Assembly: GCA_050301795.1 (NCBI GenBank)
Contig: JBNKZU010000014.1
Location: 124,001-188,000, forward strand
DNA: 64,000 nt
Direction of reading: 5' to 3'
Origin: JBNKZU01 sp050301795
Lineage (GTDB): Bacteria; Pseudomonadota; Gammaproteobacteria; Thiohalomonadales; Thiohalomonadaceae
The position numbers were made by a program, and so were the translations under genes. The notes beneath the pieces are model-generated. The model had not been told where the DNA came from, did not search any database, and saw only the letters and a list, made by a program, of their open reading frames with translations. Within the stretch, counting starts at the first letter, position 1, and each line of letters starts with the position of its first letter. Below are positions 1 through 8,629 of this stretch, piece by piece.

Positions 1-658
1 GCTGCTCGTATCCGAGCTGATTGAGCAGCTCGCTGTTCCCCGCTCCTGCCGCAAGAATAATCACCATAGATTTGATGCTTCGCTCGCTATCGAGTGTAAT
101 GCTGTTTCTATTTTGAGCATCCAGTTCGATACTCGGCGCATAATAGATCTGTCTGGAGTAGCGGTTTGCAAGCTCTGTAACCAGTGAGGCTGTATCAAGC
201 ACCGGTTCATCAAGGCGATAGACCTGCCCCTTAAACCCGCTATTCTGAAATAGGGATGGACGTGAATCGCCCTCAAGTGGCTGAGTACGGGAGCGCATCA
301 CCTTGCTGGCAAAGAACCCCGCCATGCGTGAGCTCAGGCTGGTGGTTGACCACATATACTGATGATCGGACATCAGCTTTACGCTCGACAGATCGATCTC
401 GCCTCTCCCTTCAAGCGCGGCGCGCCAGCGTGATGGCATCTCATAAATGGATTCGGAAGAACCGGTGATCTTTCCGGTAAGGGCATATTTAGTGCCACCA
501 TGAATGATGCCCTGGGAGTATCGCGTCTGACCCGTACCGAGCTTATCCTTTTCCAGCAGTACGGTTTTGTAGCCCGCTTTATCGAGCCTCGCGAGCATCC
601 ATAACCCGGCGATACCACCGCCGATAATTGTAATGTCGACCTGAAGCGTTTCTGCCAT
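1..658 (-). CDS. FAD-dependent oxidoreductase, partial (5' part of gene)
   Basis: About 219 N-terminal residues are present; the rest lies beyond the left edge. The start ATG (complement of 656-658) overlaps the hldE stop codon by one base (TAATG), so it is probably co-translated with hldE. Residues 8-19 form a Rossmann dinucleotide-binding segment with GGGIAG, followed by a basic/acidic strand end (LLEKDKLGTGQT). A later stretch, SQGIIHGGTKYAL, resembles the FAD-contacting segment of the glycerol-3-phosphate dehydrogenase/D-amino acid oxidase (DAO) superfamily. No stop codon interrupts the frame. The substrate cannot be told from this half; a DAO-family dehydrogenase is the most I can support. 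Confidence 0.75.
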   Translation of the reverse strand, partial: MAETLQVDITIIGGGIAGLWMLARLDKAGYKTVLLEKDKLGTGQTRYSQGIIHGGTKYALTGKITGSSESIYEMPSRWRAALEGRGEIDLSSVKLMSDHQYMWSTTSLSSRMAGFFASKVMRSRTQPLEGDSRPSLFQNSGFKGQVYRLDEPVLDTASLVTELANRYSRQIYYAPSIELDAQNRNSITLDSERSIKSMVIILAAGAGNSELLNQLGYEQ

Positions 659-2097
659 TACGCGTCGTTTTTCTTTTCGGATTTGCGGATTGAGCCAATA
701 ATGCCGGTGGTTGATGTGTTTTCAACATAGCTCATCACCCTCACCTCACCGCCAGCCTTGCGTACACACTCCCCTCCGGGAATGTTATCGGGATCATTAT
801 CACCACCCTTGACCAGCACATCGGGGCTGATGTTGCAGATCAGACGCGTCGGGGTGTCTTCATCAAAGCCGACCACCCAGTCGACACAATCAAGTGCGGC
901 AAGCACACGCATCCGTTTGGCCTGGGTATTAACCGGACGCTCTTCACCCTTCAATCGCTTAACAGAGGCATCATCATTGACCGCAACGATCAGGCGATCC
1001 CCTAACTGTGCGGATTCTTCAAGGTAGGTCACATGGCCTGCGTGAAGAATGTCAAAACAGCCATTGGTCATAATGACCTTCTCGCCATGCGCCTTTGCCT
1101 CCTGCACCAGTGCTACCAGACTCTCTTCATCGACGATACCGCGCGCCATATCTTTCTGGGCATGGAGTGCACGGCGCAACTCAGGAACAGTAACACTGGC
1201 AGTTCCGAGTTTGCCCACCACAACTCCAGCAGCGATATTTGCAAGTACTGTCGCATCATAAAGCGTCTCACCTGCCGCCAGTGAAGAGGCAAGAACTGAC
1301 ACCACAGTATCTCCTGCCCCGGTCACATCGTAAACATCACGGGCGCGGGTAGGAATGTGAACCGCTGGCTCGCCCTTTTGCAGCAGGGTCATCCCTTTTT
1401 CACTGCGTGTTATCAGAAGGGCTTCCAAATCGTGTGTTTCGATCAGTTGCATACCACGGGACTCTATCTCTTCATCATTGGCACAGTGACCAACGATCAT
1501 CTCAAACTCACCCATATTCGGAGTCAGTAGAGTCGCACCGTGATAACGAGAAAAATCATAGCCTTTTGGATCGATGATTACTTTTTTCCCCTGCTCCTTG
1601 GCAATGGCAATCAATTCGCGACTCTTACGAAGTGCGCCTTTGTTGTAGTCCGAAAGAATGACAACATCACACTCGTCAAGATGGTTCTTAAACTCTTCAA
1701 CCAATGAAGATGCGGCAGATTCAGGAAAACCTGTCTCAAAATCGAGCCGAATCAACTGCTGATGGCGACTGATAATACGCAGTTTGGTGATTGTAGGTAG
1801 TCCTTCAACCTTATAAAAATGGCATTGAACATTAGCAGCCCGCAAGGTGCTGTTTAATACATTGGCTGCCTCATCATTACCAGTAAGACCTACAACTGCA
1901 GCCTTCGCCCCCAACGCGGCGATATTAAGTGCGACGTTTCCAGCACCACCAGCCCGCTCTTCGTTTGCATCAACACGAACAACCGGCACTGGGGCTTCAG
2001 GAGAGATACGGGAGGTATCTCCATGCCAGTAACGATCTAACATGACATCACCGACAACCAGAAGTCGTGCGTTTTCAAAGGCTGGGATTGGTTTCAT
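658..2097 (-). CDS. hldE: Bifunctional heptose 7-phosphate kinase / heptose 1-phosphate adenylyltransferase
   Basis: Makes ADP-heptose for the lipopolysaccharide inner core by phosphorylating D-glycero-beta-D-manno-heptose 7-phosphate and later adenylylating the 1-phosphate. The 479 residues match the usual bifunctional length. Residues 1 to about 320 are a PfkB/ribokinase domain with an N-terminal GDVMLDRYWHG segment, the GGAGNVA loop and the signature DVTGAGDTVV holding the catalytic Asp (near residue 262). Residues from about 340 to the end form a cytidylyltransferase domain with TNGCFDILHAGHVTYL (HxGH motif). Both active sites look intact. It lies downstream of ilvE, separated by a terminator-like hairpin, and is translationally linked to the FAD oxidoreductase after it. 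The presence of LPS heptose supports a Gram-negative host. Confidence 0.96.
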   Translation of the reverse strand: MKPIPAFENARLLVVGDVMLDRYWHGDTSRISPEAPVPVVRVDANEERAGGAGNVALNIAALGAKAAVVGLTGNDEAANVLNSTLRAANVQCHFYKVEGLPTITKLRIISRHQQLIRLDFETGFPESAASSLVEEFKNHLDECDVVILSDYNKGALRKSRELIAIAKEQGKKVIIDPKGYDFSRYHGATLLTPNMGEFEMIVGHCANDEEIESRGMQLIETHDLEALLITRSEKGMTLLQKGEPAVHIPTRARDVYDVTGAGDTVVSVLASSLAAGETLYDATVLANIAAGVVVGKLGTASVTVPELRRALHAQKDMARGIVDEESLVALVQEAKAHGEKVIMTNGCFDILHAGHVTYLEESAQLGDRLIVAVNDDASVKRLKGEERPVNTQAKRMRVLAALDCVDWVVGFDEDTPTRLICNISPDVLVKGGDNDPDNIPGGECVRKAGGEVRVMSYVENTSTTGIIGSIRKSEKKNDA

Positions 2098-2120
2098 TCT
2101 CTATTTTTTTCTCGATCTTG

Positions 2121-2152
2121 AACAAAATTGAGCCCGACCAGGTCGGGCTCAA
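2121..2152 (-). terminator. Rho-independent terminator after ilvE
   Basis: A perfect 12-bp inverted repeat (TTGAGCCCGACC, one-base loop, GGTCGGGCTCAA) spans 2128-2152. Read on the minus strand it is followed by TTTTGTTC. It lies 5 bases after the ilvE stop and just before hldE, so hldE probably has its own promoter or depends on read-through. Confidence 0.8.
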
Positions 2153-2157
2153 TGGAT

Positions 2158-3081
2158 TTAGTTAGTATAACTTAACCACCCTGGTGCCGATTCACGTCGT
2201 CCGTGAACGGTATCGAAGTAAGCGGTTTGTAGTCTCTCAGTGATCGGACCACGACTACCTGTTCCTATGGTGCGATTATCAACCTCACGAATTGGAGTCA
2301 CTTCAGCAGCCGTTCCGGTGAAGAACGCCTCATCCGCCACATAAACCTCATCACGAGTGATGCGCTTCTCCTTAACGGTATAACCAAACTCTGCTGCTAG
2401 ACGTACTATTGTGTCGCGGGTGATCCCCTCAAGGGCTGAGGTCAAATCGGGGGTATAGATCACACCATCACGAACGATGAAGATATTCTCGCCAGAGCCC
2501 TCGGCAACATAGCCTTCATTATCGAGCAGCATCGCCTCGTCATAACCGCAGGTCAGCGCCTCCTGTAACGCCAGCATGGAGTTCATGTAGTTACCGTTGG
2601 CCTTGGCCTTACACATCGTAATATTGACGTGGTGGCGAGTGTAGGATGAGGTACGGATGCGAATCCCCTTCTGCATGCCCTCATCACCCAGATAGGCTCC
2701 CCATGACCATGCAGCAACCATCACATGTACCTTGAGGTTATCGGCACGTAATCCCATACCCTCAGAGCCATAAAAACACATCGGACGAATATAGGCCGAT
2801 TCGAGATTATTCTCCCGAACCGCAGCGAGCTGTGCCTGATTAAGCGTCTCTTTATCGTATGGCATTGGCATTGCGAGAATATGTGCTGAATTGAAAAGGC
2901 GATCAGTGTGTTCCTGTAACCGGAAAATCGCTGTACCTTTTTCAGCTTTATAGGCACGAACACCTTCAAAAACACCCATGCCGTAGTGGAGGGTATGGGT
3001 CAGTACGTGGGTCTTCGCCTCACGCCAGGGCACCATCTCACCATCTAGCCAGATGACTCCGTCGCGGTCATCCATCGTCAT
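2158..3081 (-). CDS. ilvE: Branched-chain amino acid aminotransferase
   Basis: PLP enzyme of fold class IV that transaminates 2-oxo acids to leucine, isoleucine and valine with glutamate as donor, in the cytosol. The protein has the IlvE start (GVIWLDGEMVPWREAKTHVL), the HYGMGVFEG segment, the PLP lysine in KAKANGNYMNS (about residue 160), GSGENIFIV and TGTAAEVTPI. I start at the ATG at 3081 (307 aa) because GAGGAG stands 8 bases before it; an in-frame GTG at 3087 sits almost on top of that ribosome site and would add only two residues. It follows glnE by about 40 bases, the order also known from Pseudomonas, so the two are probably co-transcribed. It supplies the last step of the pathway whose ilvBNC and leuA genes are at the other end of this window. 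Confidence 0.95.
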   Translation of the reverse strand: MTMDDRDGVIWLDGEMVPWREAKTHVLTHTLHYGMGVFEGVRAYKAEKGTAIFRLQEHTDRLFNSAHILAMPMPYDKETLNQAQLAAVRENNLESAYIRPMCFYGSEGMGLRADNLKVHVMVAAWSWGAYLGDEGMQKGIRIRTSSYTRHHVNITMCKAKANGNYMNSMLALQEALTCGYDEAMLLDNEGYVAEGSGENIFIVRDGVIYTPDLTSALEGITRDTIVRLAAEFGYTVKEKRITRDEVYVADEAFFTGTAAEVTPIREVDNRTIGTGSRGPITERLQTAYFDTVHGRRESAPGWLSYTN

Positions 3082-3125
3082 GTTCACATCTCCTCAATCT
3101 TAAAATCATTCAGCAAAGGGAGTCA

Positions 3126-6017
3126 CTACTCCCCGATTAATTGGTTCCAGATACGGATAACCTCTTCTCTTGTCTGTGCGAACGGCTCAGCACTGACAAC
3201 ACTCTTCTCCCCAAGCAGGGTCATCCGATGGACTGAGGCTCTAAAACTGCGATACGCATCTTTGAGCATTGTTGCATCTTCCTCAGTCAAAATGGCACAT
3301 TCAGCAAGCCCATCAAGCAAACGAATATTATCGGTATATGTCGTTAGTGATGGGTACTTATTAGCCCATGCCAGAACGCCATATTGCACCATAAATTCAA
3401 TGTCAGCGATACCACCTCTATCCTGTTTTAGGTCAAACTTTTCCTCTGTACCTTTAGATAACGCCTCAAACATCTTGATACGCATCTTTGAAACATCTTG
3501 TTTTAACGTATTGATATCCCTTTGCTGACACAATATTTCGTGTCTTACACTCTGGAAAGCCTCTGCAATGCCACTATCTCCGCTGACTACGCGGGCACGA
3601 ACCAACGCCTGATGTTCCCAAGTCCAGGCCTGTTTGCGCTGATAGTCGGCAAAGGCATCAATACTGCTTACCATCATCCCTGATGCACCACTTGGACGAA
3701 GGCGGGTGTCGATCTCGTAGAGCACTCCAGCCCGGGTCGGGGTACTCATAATATGAATTACCTTCTGAGCAAGACGAGCATAGAAAACTGCATTATCAAG
3801 AGGTTTATCGCCATTAGTGGTTCGCCCTTCACTTTCATGACTGTGTAGAAACACCACATCTAAATCAGAGCCGTAACTCAGCTCAATTCCACCGAGCTTT
3901 CCATATGCAATCACCGCAAAGCCGGTATCACAAACCCGGTGATCACCACATTCGGGACGACCATGACGTTTTATCATCTGTCGCCACGCCAGATCAAAGC
4001 AGGCATCCAAAATCTCGATTGCCAGTTCGGTGAGATGATCGCTGACAACCATCAATGGCATTGCATCCATAATATCGGCAGCAGCAACCCTCAACAGATT
4101 GCTCTGTTTGATGGTTCGCAGTTCGTCCATCTGTGTTTCGAGATCGTCAATATCAATATGGGACAGCCGCTCCAGAATCTCATGACGCATCTCTTCACGA
4201 CTTGGGGGATCGTAAAGTGTTCGTGGATCAAGCAGTTCATCAAGTAGTTGTGGACGCTTACTGACATAATCAGAGATCCAGATACTGGCACTACAGAGCT
4301 TTACAAGTTGTGACAATGCCATTGGGTTTTCGACCAACAGTGACACATAGGCGCTTCTGCGCCCAATCTGTTCAACAAGTCCTAACAACCGAATTAAGGT
4401 CTGATCCGCGTTTTCAACCTGGGTTACCGCGCCAAGCAGTAGCGGCATTAGCTGATTAACCCGTTGATTAGCCTCCTTACTCATATTCTGGAATGTACGA
4501 CTTTTGCGAAGCTGCTCAAATCGGCGCACGATTTCAGCGCTATCTTGGTATCCGAGTCGTTGTAAGGTTTCCAACGCCAATTCAGGTGCCACACTCCCCT
4601 GCCAAATCCCGAACAGATCATCACTGTCGGTCTCAGCGTGTTGCGTCTGTGGGGCAGCGATCACCTGATGGAAGTGGTTATGTACTCGTTCCATGTGCTC
4701 ACGCAGATCTGCCTCAAAATGATCCCAGCTATCGTAACCCATAGTGAAGGCAAGTCGGGTTTGCCCCTGCTCATCATCAGGGAGAAGATGGGTCTGCTCA
4801 TCAGCATACTGTTGTAGACGATGCTCAACCGTACGCAAAAAACAGTACGCCAGCGTCAACTTATTCACCACAAACTCTGGCAGCATCTCAAAGCGGCGTA
4901 AGGTCTCAAGCACTGCCAATATTCTGGTGATCTGCAACGCCTTTTCACGCCCGCCACGAATCAACTGAAACGCCTGTCCGATAAATTCAACCTCGCGAAT
5001 ACCACCGGCACCTAACTTGACGTTGTTGTCCATGCCTCGGTTCATTACCTCACGCGAGATCATCCCCTTCATTTCCCGTAGTGACTCAAACGCGCCGTAG
5101 TCGATATATTTTCGATAGATAAACGGACGAATGCGCTCCATTAGCGCCTTTCCTGCTTCGTGATCACCTGCAATGACTCTCGCCTTGATTAGCGCGTACC
5201 GCTCCCATTCGCGCCCATGTACCTGATAATAGGATTCCATGGCATCAAAACTACTCGCCAACGCGCCGGATTCACCAAAGGGACGCAGTCGCATGTCCAC
5301 TCGAAAAACGAAGCCATAGGCATTATTGGTGTTTAGTACCTTAATCAGTCGTTGACCGACGCGCACAAAAAACTCATGGTTCGTCATTTGTTTGTGACCG
5401 CCTTCGGTTTCACCCTCCTCGCTGTAGCAGAAGATGAGATCAATATCAGAGGAGTAGTTCAACTCAAACGCACCAAGTTTACCCATTCCCAGAACCACTA
5501 GCTGTTGCGGTTCACCATTGCTGTTCATCGGTGTTCCAAAGCTTGGCTGCTGCCACTGCATAATCTTGGATAACGCGATCTCGACACAACTGTCTGCAAG
5601 CTGTGACAGTGCATAGGTCACATCATTTAGATTTACATGGCCATTGATATCAAACCACGCGATACGCACCATTTCACGACGACGCAAATGGCGCAGTGCG
5701 ATCATTAGGCTCTCTTCATCATCGCAAGGGGTAAGCTCAGCCACCGCTCGTTCAGCAAGGCGATCAGCGTTTAAAGGCTCTGCGACCTTAGCGTCCTCAA
5801 TGATTTGTTGATAAAGCCCAGGTTCTCGACATAATCCGTTGGCGATAAATTTACTCGCTGCAAAGGAGTTTAATAATTCATCAAGCTGTGGCTGGGTAAC
5901 CACAGGATTCTCATCGGCCACAGCATCACACCATTTTGACCAGTGAAGCCTGACCGATTCATGTAGTTGTTTCGGGATGAGTTCGAGTGATTTATCAAGA
6001 GAGATGGATAGTGTCAC
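3126..6017 (-). CDS. glnE: Bifunctional glutamine synthetase adenylyltransferase / deadenylase
   Basis: Controls glutamine synthetase by attaching and removing AMP in response to PII and glutamine. At 963 residues it matches the two-domain family. The N-terminal deadenylase nucleotidyltransferase motif GMGKLGAFELNYSSDIDLIF lies near residues 177-196, and the C-terminal adenylyltransferase motif GKLGGIELSYGSDLDVVFLH near 705-725; both keep the metal-binding DxD (DID, DLD). The segment DRGGIADIEFMVQY marks the glutamate-rich region between catalytic and regulatory parts. The start is a GTG at 6017, supported by AAGG seven bases upstream. No frameshift is visible. Confidence 0.96.
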   Translation of the reverse strand: MTLSISLDKSLELIPKQLHESVRLHWSKWCDAVADENPVVTQPQLDELLNSFAASKFIANGLCREPGLYQQIIEDAKVAEPLNADRLAERAVAELTPCDDEESLMIALRHLRRREMVRIAWFDINGHVNLNDVTYALSQLADSCVEIALSKIMQWQQPSFGTPMNSNGEPQQLVVLGMGKLGAFELNYSSDIDLIFCYSEEGETEGGHKQMTNHEFFVRVGQRLIKVLNTNNAYGFVFRVDMRLRPFGESGALASSFDAMESYYQVHGREWERYALIKARVIAGDHEAGKALMERIRPFIYRKYIDYGAFESLREMKGMISREVMNRGMDNNVKLGAGGIREVEFIGQAFQLIRGGREKALQITRILAVLETLRRFEMLPEFVVNKLTLAYCFLRTVEHRLQQYADEQTHLLPDDEQGQTRLAFTMGYDSWDHFEADLREHMERVHNHFHQVIAAPQTQHAETDSDDLFGIWQGSVAPELALETLQRLGYQDSAEIVRRFEQLRKSRTFQNMSKEANQRVNQLMPLLLGAVTQVENADQTLIRLLGLVEQIGRRSAYVSLLVENPMALSQLVKLCSASIWISDYVSKRPQLLDELLDPRTLYDPPSREEMRHEILERLSHIDIDDLETQMDELRTIKQSNLLRVAAADIMDAMPLMVVSDHLTELAIEILDACFDLAWRQMIKRHGRPECGDHRVCDTGFAVIAYGKLGGIELSYGSDLDVVFLHSHESEGRTTNGDKPLDNAVFYARLAQKVIHIMSTPTRAGVLYEIDTRLRPSGASGMMVSSIDAFADYQRKQAWTWEHQALVRARVVSGDSGIAEAFQSVRHEILCQQRDINTLKQDVSKMRIKMFEALSKGTEEKFDLKQDRGGIADIEFMVQYGVLAWANKYPSLTTYTDNIRLLDGLAECAILTEEDATMLKDAYRSFRASVHRMTLLGEKSVVSAEPFAQTREEVIRIWNQLIGE

Positions 6018-6098
6018 TACGCTGCCTTATCAGTTGTATTGATAACAGCGATTGTAACAGTGAGGGGATGAACAACAATAATTAATCCTATGAGTCCC

Positions 6099-6115
6099 CT
6101 CCCCGTAGCGGGGAG
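6099..6115. repeat. Short GC-rich inverted repeat
   Basis: CTCCCCG-TAG-CGGGGAG lies between the glnE start and the prx stop. There is no T-tract on either strand, so I do not call it a terminator; it may be a REP-like palindrome or a transcript-end stabiliser for the prx mRNA. Confidence 0.35.
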
Positions 6116-6136
6116 AGGATCAACGGGATTATCCGA

Positions 6137-6871
6137 CTACTGGTTAGCCAACCATTTCTCAAGTGCGTCTGATCCACCTATCAAATCGCCATTAACAAAG
6201 ACTTGAGGAACAGAGGTCACACCAGTGACAGCACGCAGAGTGCGGTCGGTATATTCGCGGTTCAGTTCCAACTCTTCAAACTCGATTCCGGCATCGTGCA
6301 GCATACCTTTTGCGCGAGCACAGAATGGGCAGCCCTTGCGAGTGAAAACCGTCACATCCAGAGGCTTTTGTATTCCTGGAGAGAGATACTCCAGCATGGT
6401 GTCGGCATCTGAAACCTCATACGGATCTCCTGGAACGTCCGGCTCCACAAAATGTTTCACAATCACACCATCATCCACCAGCATCGAATAGCGCCATGAA
6501 CGCTTACCGAAACCAATGGCATCCTTATCCACCAGCATTCCCATGCCTTCGCTGAATTCGCCGTTACCATCGGGGATAAAGGTGATGTTCTCGGCCTTCT
6601 GATCAACCTTCCACTCGTTCATTACAAACGCATCATTGACTGAGATACAGACAATCTCGTCAACCCCGAGCGCCTTAAACGTATCAGCCAGTTGGTTAAA
6701 GCGTGGGACATGTGATGATGAACAGGTTGGTGTAAATGCACCGGGTAGTGAAAAAACAATCACCTTTTTGCCTGTAAAAACATCTTTACTCTCAACATCG
6801 ACCCACTCATGTGCCTGACGGGTGTGGAATGTAACCTCTGGAACACGTTGACCTTCTCGATTTTCTAACAT
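6137..6871 (-). CDS. Hybrid peroxiredoxin-glutaredoxin (Prx5-type)
   Basis: Reduces hydrogen peroxide and alkyl hydroperoxides with glutathione, with its reductant fused on. Residues 1 to about 165 are a Prx5-type peroxiredoxin with the peroxidatic cysteine C50 in PGAFTPTCSSSHVPRF. Residues about 172-244 are a glutaredoxin with C181 and C184 in TRKGCPFCARAK and the cis-proline segment TSVPQVFVNG. The 244-residue length matches the Haemophilus-type fusion. The start ATG is preceded by AGGAG at 8 bases. It is transcribed divergently from oxyR, so OxyR control is likely. Confidence 0.95.
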   Translation of the reverse strand: MLENREGQRVPEVTFHTRQAHEWVDVESKDVFTGKKVIVFSLPGAFTPTCSSSHVPRFNQLADTFKALGVDEIVCISVNDAFVMNEWKVDQKAENITFIPDGNGEFSEGMGMLVDKDAIGFGKRSWRYSMLVDDGVIVKHFVEPDVPGDPYEVSDADTMLEYLSPGIQKPLDVTVFTRKGCPFCARAKGMLHDAGIEFEELELNREYTDRTLRAVTGVTSVPQVFVNGDLIGGSDALEKWLANQ

Positions 6872-6986
6872 CTATCTTCTCCTGTTGGATGGGTAATCTT
6901 TAATGTGCAAATAGTGTAGATCGGCTTGATTAATTTATATATTTGATTATTTTTATTATATTGATTTAATTTTTAGAACGATAACC
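6872..6986. promoter_or_regulatory. Divergent prx/oxyR control region with three phased direct repeats
   Basis: This 115-bp AT-rich region separates the two divergent genes. TTGATT occurs at 6926, 6943 and 6961, each followed by A/T-rich bases, giving a 17-18 base period. An ATAGTGTAGAT stretch at 6911 resembles one OxyR quarter-site (ATAG) but the remaining quarters of the known four-part OxyR site are not clear. I infer that OxyR binds here; the exact site is uncertain. Confidence 0.4.
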
Positions 6987-7892
6987 ATGAACTTACCGAC
7001 AACCAAGCAGCTTAGATACTTCATCACACTAGCCAGGTATCAACACTTTGGCAAAGCGGCTGAGGCATGTTTTGTTTCTCAATCAGCCTTTAGCATCGCA
7101 ATTAAAGAGTTTGAACAAACCATGGGAGGCGGTCTCGTCGACAGAACCAATAAAAGCGTCACCATCACCCCAAAAGGTTATGAGGTGGCGGAAGAGGCAA
7201 AACAGATCATTGAAGCATTGAGTGAGTTGGTTTCGCATTCGCAAAACCAGCAGAAACCACTTTGCGGAAAACTCAGGCTAGGAATAATCCCAACAATCGC
7301 CCCATTTCTATTACCAAAACTACTTCCGAAACTACGAAAGCAGTACCCGGAATTAATACTCTATCTACAAGAGGATATGTCACCCAATATCTATCAGAAG
7401 CTGATGGAAGGAGAACTGGATATACTGATATTTGCGCTTCCCTATTCGTTAAGAAATGTTGAGTTCTTTCCACTATTCAACGATCCATTTCTACTGGCGT
7501 GCCATAAAAACAGCATTCATGTCGATCCAGAGCACTACAAACTTGAGGCACTGGAACCCGAGAGTATTCTGTTGTTAAAGGATGGGCACTGTTTACGAGA
7601 CCATGCACTTTCTGCCTGCCATATTCAAAGTATTGATCAAGTCAACACATTTGCTGCCAATTCACTCCTCACCTTAATCGAGATGGTCGATGCTGATCTG
7701 GGCATTACCTACCTTCCCCAAATGGCGCAAGGATCACCGATGCTAAAAAACACCCAGGTCAAAACCTGGCCGATTCAGCAAGCAGGTCATCGGGAGATCG
7801 GATTGGTATGGCGAAAAAATAGCAGCCGACAGACGGAGTTTGAGGTGTTTGGGGATTATATAAAACAGCTTAAGGAATCAGGTTCGATTTAA
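6987..7892 (+). CDS. oxyR: Hydrogen peroxide-sensing LysR regulator OxyR
   Basis: LysR-type activator of peroxide defence. The N-terminal helix-turn-helix is at residues 5-65 (LRYFITLARYQHFGKAAEACFVSQSAFSIAIKE is the recognisable region). The two redox cysteines are C202 and C211 in DGHCLRDHALSAC, spaced nine apart exactly as C199/C208 of E. coli OxyR, so the disulfide switch looks functional. The 301-residue length is typical. It is divergent from prx-grx, its probable target. No strong ribosome site is visible before the ATG. Confidence 0.94.
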   Translation: MNLPTTKQLRYFITLARYQHFGKAAEACFVSQSAFSIAIKEFEQTMGGGLVDRTNKSVTITPKGYEVAEEAKQIIEALSELVSHSQNQQKPLCGKLRLGIIPTIAPFLLPKLLPKLRKQYPELILYLQEDMSPNIYQKLMEGELDILIFALPYSLRNVEFFPLFNDPFLLACHKNSIHVDPEHYKLEALEPESILLLKDGHCLRDHALSACHIQSIDQVNTFAANSLLTLIEMVDADLGITYLPQMAQGSPMLKNTQVKTWPIQQAGHREIGLVWRKNSSRQTEFEVFGDYIKQLKESGSI

Positions 7893-7909
7893 GTGATTAC
7901 ATCAGCCCA

Positions 7910-8329
7910 TTATTGCGACAACAACAACCATTGTTTTATCCGCTCCGGTATTAAATAGAGATATCTTACCGATCCAGGTGCATGGGATACCACGCTGGAG
8001 ATGACGATCACAACGATGATAATGAAGAGTAATTGCGGATGATCCCAAAAGAGATAAAGCAATAGTAGCTTCAAGAGTATTGCAACACCTCGTAACTGTA
8101 TTATCCAACTCGCACTGACGTAACAAAAGAGTGCAATTAACAGAAGACCGGAAATCAGGCTTAACTCAAACCACGGCTCCCAGAACTCAGGTTTTGCGCC
8201 TGATAATAGCGCGCCGACAAACAGTGTGACCCCGATTAGATGTAACGTGCGAAGTGTTATATTTATCCATCGCATTCCTAAGAGTTCACGCGACGGTTCA
8301 GGAAAGAGAACTCTCCTGATTTTGGACAC
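7910..8329 (-). CDS. Small integral membrane protein, function unknown
   Basis: 139 residues with about four hydrophobic segments (roughly 26-46, 53-73, 80-95 and 97-115). It begins with GTG at 8329, sharing a base with the TAG stop of the lipoprotein gene (TAGTG), which points to coupled translation; an in-frame ATG at 8275 is an alternative that would keep the first membrane segment. I do not recognise the family. Its place behind hslO and a lipoprotein gene suggests an envelope role but no specific function. It converges on oxyR with a 17-base gap. Confidence 0.65.
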   Translation of the reverse strand: MSKIRRVLFPEPSRELLGMRWINITLRTLHLIGVTLFVGALLSGAKPEFWEPWFELSLISGLLLIALFCYVSASWIIQLRGVAILLKLLLLYLFWDHPQLLFIIIVVIVISSVVSHAPGSVRYLYLIPERIKQWLLLSQ

Positions 8330-8616
8330 TACTTTATCTCTTCAATATAGGTGCGTGCGATTGGGGTTTGAACATAGATCTTTTTATCACCCTTTCTGGC
8401 CCAGAAGTAGTAATACCCTTTTTGAGGTTCGGCAGTTACCTTGCCATCCAGTACCTGCCAAGTTTTGGTATGTTCACCATCAGCATAGGTCACTTGATAG
8501 TCTCCCTCTAGCCATGTAACCCCGATCCTGCTGATCTTGTTTTGCTGCTCTTCTGTGCATGCGGTTAGTACGATTAATGACAGGGCTACAAACAACACTT
8601 TAAATTTGGTGATCAT
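8329..8616 (-). CDS. Small predicted lipoprotein, function unknown
   Basis: 95 residues with a signal peptide ending in the lipobox LTAC (cysteine at about residue 20), so the mature protein is probably lipidated in the envelope. The mature part is rich in aromatic residues and lysine (GYYYFWARKGDKKIYVQTP). The start ATG has AGAGAG upstream. Only 13 bases separate it from the hslO stop and it overlaps the membrane-protein gene, so the three are probably one transcript. I do not recognise a family. Confidence 0.75.
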   Translation of the reverse strand: MITKFKVLFVALSLIVLTACTEEQQNKISRIGVTWLEGDYQVTYADGEHTKTWQVLDGKVTAEPQKGYYYFWARKGDKKIYVQTPIARTYIEEIK

Positions 8617-8629
8617 TTTAGATTCTCTC

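Noticed and set aside
6099..6115. Terminator for prx-grx
   Set aside because: The hairpin is GC-rich but has no T-tract on the minus strand; kept only as an inverted repeat.
8226..8519. Plus-strand frames opposite the lipoprotein and membrane protein genes
   Set aside because: Antisense shadows without ribosome sites, signal or domain; the minus-strand genes have start signals and overlapping ends.
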